From Enhygromyxa salina (GTDB lineage Bacteria > Myxococcota_A > Polyangia > Nannocystales > Nannocystaceae), in NCBI RefSeq assembly GCF_002994615.1, contig NZ_PVNK01000214.1, forward strand, positions 1 to 54,934: a DNA stretch of 54,934 nucleotides, read 5' to 3'. Each line of letters begins with the position of its first letter. Position 1 is the stretch's first letter. Under the pieces are notes generated by a model, which saw nothing but the letters and a program-made list of their open reading frames with translations, ran no database searches and had not been told where the DNA came from. The translations under genes were made by a program, and so were the position numbers. Shown here piece by piece: positions 49,878 to 54,934 of the stretch.

Positions 49878-50825
49878 TCAGAAGCGACCCGAGACAACCA
49901 GGCCGCCGCCGCCCCTCGACCAGCTCGGGACCACCGACAGCTGCCGCAGCTCCCAGGCCTTGGTCTTCTTGTTGCCCTGCACGAACACGACAGCCCCGGC
50001 CACGAGCCCGATCAGCCCGACACCGCCGAGCGTCAGCCCGAGCCCGACAGACAGCCCGTTGGCCAGGCGGCCGTTGTTTCGGTAGGTCTCGATCCGGTCG
50101 TTGGCCTCGTCGCACTCGGGGCGACCGTCGTTCGCGGTGCAGCCGAGCCCGTTGTAGTCGGTGTAGGCGTTGCTGAGGTTCTCCTCGAACTCCTGCCCGC
50201 GCACGCCGAGCACGACGCCGCTGACCACGCCTCCGACGACGAACACGCCGCCCGCGCCCATTGCGATCGCGCCGCCGAGGCGCAATTTTTTGCCGGGATC
50301 GGGGCCGTAGTCGACGGGCCGGTCGGCCCCTCGCTCGGGGGCCTCGGCCTCGGCCTCGGCCTCGACCCCGGCGATCTTCGCGTCGATCTTCGTGATGAGC
50401 TCTTCGGCCTCGTCGAGATCTCCGAGCTCGGGGTCCTTCTGGATCTCGATGATGTAGTTCTGAAGGACGACCTTGGCCTTGCGCAGGTGCGCGACGTCGG
50501 GATCGACGTCGTACCAGCGCAGGTGCGCGAGCCCGATGTTGTAGAGGATGTCGGGGAGATCCGAGAGCTCGTAGGCGTGCTCGAAAGCGACCGCCGCGTC
50601 CTCGAAGCGGCCGAGGCGATAGGCCTTCTCACCCTCGTCGTAGGCCGCGCGAGCTTTGGCGGTGTCCTCGTCGGAGGGCTGCGCGAGCGCGTAGCGAGCC
50701 CCAAAACCAGCCCCAAATTGAGTCAGGGACGCCGCGAGGACCGGGGTTGGAAGCAGCGCGAGGCCCCCGCTAAGCGCGACGGTCAACCCCAGCTTCAACA
50801 CGTTACAGGTGCTTGAAAGGCTCAT
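49878..50825 (-). CDS. TPR-repeat envelope protein
   Basis: The 315-residue protein has a signal-like N-terminus (VALSGGLALLPTPVLA), a TPR-like unit (AYDEGEKAYRLGRFEDAAVAFE, split here as residues about 60-82) and a following DILYNIGLAHLRW helix pair. A Glu/Ala coiled stretch and two membrane helices (IAMGAGGVFVVGGVVSGVVL and GVGLIGLVAGAVVFV) follow. The end LVVSGRF is common in myxobacterial proteins of this type. It starts 21 bases after the murI stop on the same strand, so it is probably cotranscribed. A structural or assembly role in the envelope is likely; no enzyme motif is present. Confidence 0.82.
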   Translation of the reverse strand: MSLSSTCNVLKLGLTVALSGGLALLPTPVLAASLTQFGAGFGARYALAQPSDEDTAKARAAYDEGEKAYRLGRFEDAAVAFEHAYELSDLPDILYNIGLAHLRWYDVDPDVAHLRKAKVVLQNYIIEIQKDPELGDLDEAEELITKIDAKIAGVEAEAEAEAPERGADRPVDYGPDPGKKLRLGGAIAMGAGGVFVVGGVVSGVVLGVRGQEFEENLSNAYTDYNGLGCTANDGRPECDEANDRIETYRNNGRLANGLSVGLGLTLGGVGLIGLVAGAVVFVQGNKKTKAWELRQLSVVPSWSRGGGGLVVSGRF

Positions 50826-50846
50826 CGTCGTCGGGGCGCGAAGGTA

Positions 50847-51689
50847 TCACAGGTCGACCAGCTCGATGTCGTCGAGGGAGATCGCGCAGGCGAGGAACAC
50901 CGCGCCGACCCGGGCGAAGCGCTCGGGGGCGTCGGTCGCCAGAAAGCGGACGCTCTCGCCGGGCCCTCGCGGGCGGACCGGGCTCGGGCCCGCGAGCCCT
51001 CCTTGCTCGAGCAGCTCCGCGACCTCCGTCGCGGTCGTGCGCGCCGAGTCGACCAGGGCCACGCCCGGGCCGCAGACCCGCTCGAGCACGGCGCGCAGGA
51101 CGGGGAAGTGGGTGCAGCCGAGGACCAGCGTGTCGACCCGGGTCCGCTCGGGCCCGGCGAGCTCGAGCTCGAGGTAGCGCCGGGCCACGGCCTCGGGGAT
51201 CGGCCCCTCGGTCCAGCCCTCTTCGGCCAGGGCCACGAACATCGGGCAGGCGACGGCGTCGACGCTGAGCTCGGGGCGAAGGGCGAGCATGGCTCGCTCG
51301 TAGGCGCCGCCCGAGACCGTGCCCTCGGTCCCCGTCACCAGCACGTGGCCGGTCTGGGTGGCCACGCACGCGGCCCGGGCCCCGGCCTCGACCACGCCGA
51401 TGACCGGCAGCGGCGCGAAGGCCTCGCGCAGATCCTCGACCGCGACGGCCGAGGCGGTGTTGCAGGCCACGACCAGGAGCTTGACCCCGCGCTCGACGAG
51501 CTTGCCCGCGGCCTGGCGCGCGTAGCGACGCACGGTCTGGGGGCTCTTGCTGCCGTAGGGCAGCCGCGCGGTGTCGCCGAGGTACAAGAAGCGCTCGTCG
51601 GGCAGCCGCTCGCGCAGCGCCGCGAGCACGGTCAGGCCCCCGACGCCGCTGTCGAACACACCGATCGGGCTGGCTGAGTGGCCCGCCAC
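50847..51689 (-). CDS. murI: Glutamate racemase
   Basis: The 280-residue enzyme has both catalytic cysteines: Cys76 in VVACNTAS and the second in LVLGCTHFPVL. The N-terminus carries IGVFDSGVGGLTVL. It makes D-glutamate for peptidoglycan in the cytoplasm. The start is a GTG, six bases after the acyl-CoA dehydrogenase stop, which suggests cotranscription with that gene and with the TPR gene downstream. Length is normal for the family. Confidence 0.95.
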   Translation of the reverse strand: MAGHSASPIGVFDSGVGGLTVLAALRERLPDERFLYLGDTARLPYGSKSPQTVRRYARQAAGKLVERGVKLLVVACNTASAVAVEDLREAFAPLPVIGVVEAGARAACVATQTGHVLVTGTEGTVSGGAYERAMLALRPELSVDAVACPMFVALAEEGWTEGPIPEAVARRYLELELAGPERTRVDTLVLGCTHFPVLRAVLERVCGPGVALVDSARTTATEVAELLEQGGLAGPSPVRPRGPGESVRFLATDAPERFARVGAVFLACAISLDDIELVDL

Positions 51690-51695
51690 GGGTGT

Positions 51696-52841
51696 CTAGC
51701 TGCGCAGCAGGTTGCGGGCGATGACCATCCGCTGGACCTGCGAGGTGCCCTCGTAGATCTGGAGCAGCTTGGCGTCGCGGTAGAGCTTCTCGACCGGGTA
51801 CTCGCGGGTGTAGCCGTAGCCCCCGAACACCTGCACGGCATCGGTCGCGGCCTTGACCGCCGCGTCGGCGCCGTAGCACTTGGCCAGCGACGAGGTCATC
51901 GTGCGCTTGACGTCGTTGTCGACCTCCCACGCGGCCTGAAGATAGAGCGCGCGTGTGGCTGCGTACGAGATCGCCATGTCGGCGAGGATCATCTGGATGG
52001 CCTGGTGCTGGGCGATCGGCACCCCGAAGGTCTTGCGCTCGAGCGCGTAGTTGCGCGACTCGTCGAGGCAGCGCCGGATCAGCCCCGCACACGAGGCGCC
52101 GATCATCGGCCGCGACTTGTCGAACACCTCCATGGCCACATAAAAGCCCCGGCCGGGCTCGCCGATGATGTTCTCGGGCCCGAGCTCGACGTCGTCGAAC
52201 AGCACGTCGCAGGTCTCTGAGGCCCGCTGGCCGAGCTTCTTCTCCTTGCGCCCGACGCTGACGCCCGAGACCTTGCGATCGACCACGAAGGCGGTGATGC
52301 CCTTGTGCTTGAGGGCCGGGTCGATGGTCGCAAAGCCGGTGTAGGAGCTCGCCTGGCCGGCGTTGGTGATCCAGCGCTTTTGCCCGTTGAGCACGTAGCC
52401 GCCGCCGTCTTTGGCCACGAGCCGCGACTTCATCCCGGCGACGTCGGACCCGGCGTCGGGCTCGGAGCAGGCGTAGCTGATGAACTCGAAGTTCTCGACC
52501 AGGCGCCCGAGCCAGCGCTGCTTTTGCTCCTCGGACCCGCCGACGATCAGCGGCAGGGCCCCGAGGTGGTTGCACATCATCGAGGTCGCGATCGCGGGGC
52601 AGCCGTAGGCCAGCTCCTCGGCGATCAGGCAGCCCTCGACGGTCCCGAGCCCGAGCCCGCCGTAGTCCTCGGGGATCTCGACGTTCATCAGCCCGAGCTC
52701 CCAAGCTTGGCGGAAGACCTCGGTCGGGAAGGTCTCGCTCTCGTCGTATTCGGGCGCGGCCGGGATGATGACGTCGGCGGTGAACTTACGGGCGGTGTCG
52801 ACGAGCTGGCGCTGCTCATCGCTGATCTGTGGGTTGTACAT
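51696..52841 (-). CDS. Acyl-CoA dehydrogenase
   Basis: The 381-residue protein has the family signatures YACSEPDAGSDVAGM, RWITNAG, and QVFGGYGYTREYPVEKLYRD, and the catalytic Glu in QIYEGTSQVQRMVIAR near residue 364. It uses FAD to form a 2-enoyl-CoA in fatty-acid or branched-chain breakdown, passing electrons to ETF. The ATG at 52841 follows AGGAG by six or seven bases; the frame is open 16 codons upstream without a ribosome site. Chain-length preference is not readable from the sequence. Confidence 0.96.
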   Translation of the reverse strand: MYNPQISDEQRQLVDTARKFTADVIIPAAPEYDESETFPTEVFRQAWELGLMNVEIPEDYGGLGLGTVEGCLIAEELAYGCPAIATSMMCNHLGALPLIVGGSEEQKQRWLGRLVENFEFISYACSEPDAGSDVAGMKSRLVAKDGGGYVLNGQKRWITNAGQASSYTGFATIDPALKHKGITAFVVDRKVSGVSVGRKEKKLGQRASETCDVLFDDVELGPENIIGEPGRGFYVAMEVFDKSRPMIGASCAGLIRRCLDESRNYALERKTFGVPIAQHQAIQMILADMAISYAATRALYLQAAWEVDNDVKRTMTSSLAKCYGADAAVKAATDAVQVFGGYGYTREYPVEKLYRDAKLLQIYEGTSQVQRMVIARNLLRS

Positions 52842-52895
52842 GGGGTCTCCTGGGCGGCCAGTGATAGCCGCCGGGGTTGGGGCCTGCAAGCGAGC

Positions 52896-53063
52896 TCAGG
52901 AGTCTTCGCGCGCGCGTCGGCGTGCGTCGCGGGCTGCCTTGCGTTGGTCTTTTTCGGCCTGATCGTCGGCCGCGAGCTCGGCCCGGCGTCCGCCGAGCAC
53001 GAAGCCGATCACGGTCCCGAGCAAGAGGATGCCCGGGATGTAGATGAAGTGGCCGAGGGTCAT
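52896..53063 (-). CDS. Small single-pass membrane protein (55 residues)
   Basis: The product begins MTLGHFIYIPGILLLGTVIG and continues with GG, then a highly charged Lys/Arg/Asp/Glu tail (AEKDQRKAARDARRR). One N-terminal membrane helix and a helical cytoplasmic tail are predicted. It begins 13 bases after the CcmD-like gene on the same strand, so it is likely in the cytochrome c maturation operon. It may be a helper of the haem exporter. Function is inferred from position only. Confidence 0.7.
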   Translation of the reverse strand: MTLGHFIYIPGILLLGTVIGFVLGGRRAELAADDQAEKDQRKAARDARRRAREDS

Positions 53064-53075
53064 GAGCTCACGAGG

Positions 53076-53369
53076 TCATGGCTTGGGGGTGGACTTGCTC
53101 AGCTTGGCCTGCAAGGCCGCGAGGTCGGCCTTCTGGGCGCTCGCGCGACGCCACAAGAGCACGCCGTAGATGGCGAAGAGCGCCCAGATGATCCCGTAGG
53201 CCCAGACGATGTGGCTGTAGTCGGACGCGACCTTGTTCTCGACCTCGGCCTCGTAGGCGCGCTTGAGGCGGACGGTCTTGGGGTCGCGACCCTCGACCTT
53301 CTTGGTCCCAACCTCGGGGGTCTCGGCGTCGCGTTGGCCTTCGGGTTGCTCGAGCTCGAGTTCGTTCAT
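53076..53369 (-). CDS. CcmD-like small membrane protein
   Basis: This 97-residue protein has one membrane helix (YGIIWALFAIYGVLLWRRA), preceded by HIVWA and followed by an alpha-helical charged tail, which is the arrangement of CcmD. It is longer than the usual 50-70 residues because of an N-terminal acidic/basic extension. Its ATG overlaps the ccmC stop (ATGA), so it is coupled to ccmC. CcmD stabilises the CcmABC haem exporter and release of CcmE. Sequence conservation in this family is low, so the name rests on topology and context. Confidence 0.68.
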   Translation of the reverse strand: MNELELEQPEGQRDAETPEVGTKKVEGRDPKTVRLKRAYEAEVENKVASDYSHIVWAYGIIWALFAIYGVLLWRRASAQKADLAALQAKLSKSTPKP

Positions 53370-54052
53370 GAAAGTTGTCCTTGCAAGCCAGCGGGCTGGT
53401 CTTGGGCGACCCAGGCCTCATCGAGGGCCATGGCGGTGCGCGCTTGCGCGGCGCGGATCCAGACCAGGGCGATGCTCAGCGAGAGCATCGCGCCGAGGCA
53501 CACGAACAGCGTGTTCCACATGGTCTGCGGCAGCGAGCCGACGACGCCGGTCTGGGGGTGCGTGGTCTTCCAGATCTTGACGGCGTAATAGATGATCGGG
53601 ACGTCGATCGCCCCGAAGATCGCTAGCGCGGCCGCGAGGCGCTCGGAGCCCTGGGGCCCGTACTTGCGGACCAGCAGGTAGGCCACGAACACCAGCCACA
53701 GCAGCGCGGTCGAGACCTGGCGGGCGTCGCCGGTCCACGGCGTGCCCCAGGTCGCGTCGCCCCAGATCGGGCCGGTGATCAGCACGCCGACCCCGGCGAG
53801 CACGGTCATCTCGCCGGCCGCGATCGCAACGGCCTCGGCTCGGTCCGAGCGCCTGCGCAGCTGGATCCCGGCCGCGACCCCGCAGACGACGGCGAAGAGC
53901 ATGCAGATCCAGGCCAGGGGCACGTGGAAGTAGAAGATCTTCTGCGCCGTGCCCATCTCCGCTTCGATCGGCGTGTCGAGGAAGATCCGCTGAACGCAGT
54001 AGGGGAACAAGACGGCGCAGACCGCCAGCAGCGCGTAGGGGATGTGTTTCAT
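53366..54052 (-). CDS. ccmC: Cytochrome c biogenesis haem-handling protein CcmC
   Basis: The 228-residue protein has six predicted membrane helices, the early FYFHVPLAW motif with a haem-ligand-type His, and the Trp-rich periplasmic loop WGDATWGTPWTGDARQ. A second His lies in KTTHPQTG. CcmC presents haem to CcmE. In most homologues the Trp-rich loop reads close to WGTWWVWDAR, so WTGDAR here is a variant. It lies 19 bases after the ccmB stop and overlaps the CcmD-like gene. Earlier genes such as ccmA would lie beyond the right edge. Confidence 0.92.
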   Translation of the reverse strand: MKHIPYALLAVCAVLFPYCVQRIFLDTPIEAEMGTAQKIFYFHVPLAWICMLFAVVCGVAAGIQLRRRSDRAEAVAIAAGEMTVLAGVGVLITGPIWGDATWGTPWTGDARQVSTALLWLVFVAYLLVRKYGPQGSERLAAALAIFGAIDVPIIYYAVKIWKTTHPQTGVVGSLPQTMWNTLFVCLGAMLSLSIALVWIRAAQARTAMALDEAWVAQDQPAGLQGQLS

Positions 54053-54071
54053 GCGCTCACCTCGGAGTCTC

Positions 54072-54809
54072 TCAGGTGGTTCGGGCCCGGGCTGCGGCGG
54101 CGCGCGTTCGAGTTGGCGCCGCCCGGGCCGCCCCGATCAGCACGACCTCGAACAGCCACGCGCCGACGCCGATCAGGGCCAGATCCAGCGCGGCCATCTG
54201 CGAGAGCGTTGCCCACAGCTCGGGGTGGCCGTCGAGCAGGCGCTGCGTGGTCACGATCGCAAACAGCAGCACCGGGGTCGTCAGCGGGTACAAGATCAGC
54301 GAGAGCAGCACGTTCTTGCCGCTGCTCGTCGCGAGCCCGGCCGCGAACAGGGTCCCGACCGCCGCGTAGCCGAGGCAGCCGAGGACCATCAGCGCGACGG
54401 TTGCGAGGGGCTCGGCGCCGAACACCCCCGAGGCCGGGAACAGCAGCCCGAGCCCGGGCACCAGCAGCGCCGAGCACAGCAGCAAGACCACGAGCGTGAC
54501 CAGCAGCTTCGACAGGTAGATCGCCAGGCGCTCGACCGGCGCGGCGAGCAGCGCGGCGAGGGTCGCCGACTCGCGCTCGCGCTCGAACACGCGGGTCAGC
54601 GTCAGCGCCCCGACGAAGGCGATACACAGCCAGATCATGCCCGGGATCGCCTTGCGCTGCACGGCGTCGTCGAGGGCAAAGAACGCGAGCGCGAACATCA
54701 CGACCACGACGAGGGTGAAGAACCCGACCGTCAACACCAGCTCGAGCTGCCGCGCCTCTTGCCGGAGGTCGTTGCGCGCGAGGAGCCAGGTCTGTCGCAG
54801 CAGGCGCAT
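54072..54809 (-). CDS. ccmB: Haem exporter membrane subunit CcmB
   Basis: The 245-residue protein has six hydrophobic helices and the early segment ARNDLRQEARQ, followed by FERERESATLAALLAAPVER, which is typical of CcmB. It is the membrane partner of the ATPase CcmA in the system I pathway, inner membrane. The ATG at 54809 matches the usual N-terminus; an upstream GTG would add 41 low-complexity residues. The C-terminus is rich in Arg and Ala. The ATPase gene is expected just outside the window. Confidence 0.88.
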   Translation of the reverse strand: MRLLRQTWLLARNDLRQEARQLELVLTVGFFTLVVVVMFALAFFALDDAVQRKAIPGMIWLCIAFVGALTLTRVFERERESATLAALLAAPVERLAIYLSKLLVTLVVLLLCSALLVPGLGLLFPASGVFGAEPLATVALMVLGCLGYAAVGTLFAAGLATSSGKNVLLSLILYPLTTPVLLFAIVTTQRLLDGHPELWATLSQMAALDLALIGVGAWLFEVVLIGAARAAPTRTRAAAARARTT

Positions 54810-54934
54810 GAGCCTCGGCCAAGGTACGTCACGCGGCGCCCTTGGCCCAGCCGGGCCACGCGCCGGCTGCCAGCCCACCGAGCGCAGAACGAGCGCCCGG
54901 CCGCTCGCGGCCGCCTCCGCCCCCTCCCCCACGG
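54810..54934. other. Right-edge region upstream of ccmB
   Basis: All three minus frames are mostly open here. One ends in a stop at 54829-54831 and could be the last codons of an upstream ccmA gene, but too little is visible to name it. Confidence 0.3.

Noticed and set aside
49421..49897. 158-codon minus-strand open frame upstream of receptor copy 2
   Set aside because: Begins inside the TPR gene end, has no domain and no ribosome site, and covers the expected promoter region.

Overview
The window is very GC-rich (long open frames on both strands, third codon positions almost all G or C). It carries many hallmarks of a myxobacterium, most likely of the Nannocystaceae type: lipoproteins with long Gly-Asp linkers, Cys-rich DUF4215-like repeats, VWA and VIT surface proteins, a transmembrane Ser/Thr kinase, Oar-like TonB-dependent receptors and a glyoxylate bypass. 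The taxonomic call is inference from gene content; no rRNA or other marker gene is present.

Layout. 1-5441: a VIT/VWA lipoprotein running off the left edge, a trypsin-like protease with a MYXO-CTERM-like tail, and a divergent RtcR-type sigma-54 activator with no RNA-repair genes beside it. 5442-9620: repeats, an M14-like zinc carboxypeptidase, and a kinase fused to a periplasmic-binding-like region and an OmpA-like domain. 9627-17438: an amidohydrolase/thrombospondin-3/OB-like lipoprotein, a Cys-rich lipoprotein, a small membrane protein, a 2OG-Fe(II) oxygenase, a zinc alcohol dehydrogenase and a propeller-like lipoprotein. 17570-20640: a coupled DUF1592-type/DUF1552 pair. 20805-24171: a Cys-rich lipoprotein, anti-sigma-like protein, ECF sigma factor and outer-membrane-like protein, all on the minus strand.

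24898-31258: a lipoprotein with a TonB-C-like domain, an ABA4-like membrane protein, an SRP-RNA-like hairpin, and a RamB/ScfR-type regulator divergent from the overlapping aceB-aceA operon, with an AT-rich operator-like region between them. 31302-38311: an IgGFc-binding-like gene remnant interrupted by a perfect palindrome, a hypothetical gene, a VWA lipoprotein, a small membrane protein, clpB and a PASTA protein. 38476-41709: a DedA-family protein, a radical SAM/SPASM enzyme, a five-copy repeat block, and a zinc-ribbon lipoprotein with a duplicated GGADYG motif. 42006-49377: two tandem TonB-dependent receptor paralogues. 49878-54934: a minus-strand run of ccmB, ccmC, two small membrane proteins, an acyl-CoA dehydrogenase, murI and a TPR protein.

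The best candidates for undescribed biology are the radical SAM enzyme with its GGADYG lipoprotein, the kinase fused to a solute-binding-like sensor and OmpA domain, the orphan RtcR, and the amidohydrolase fusion. Several intergenic repeat families are also unexplained.
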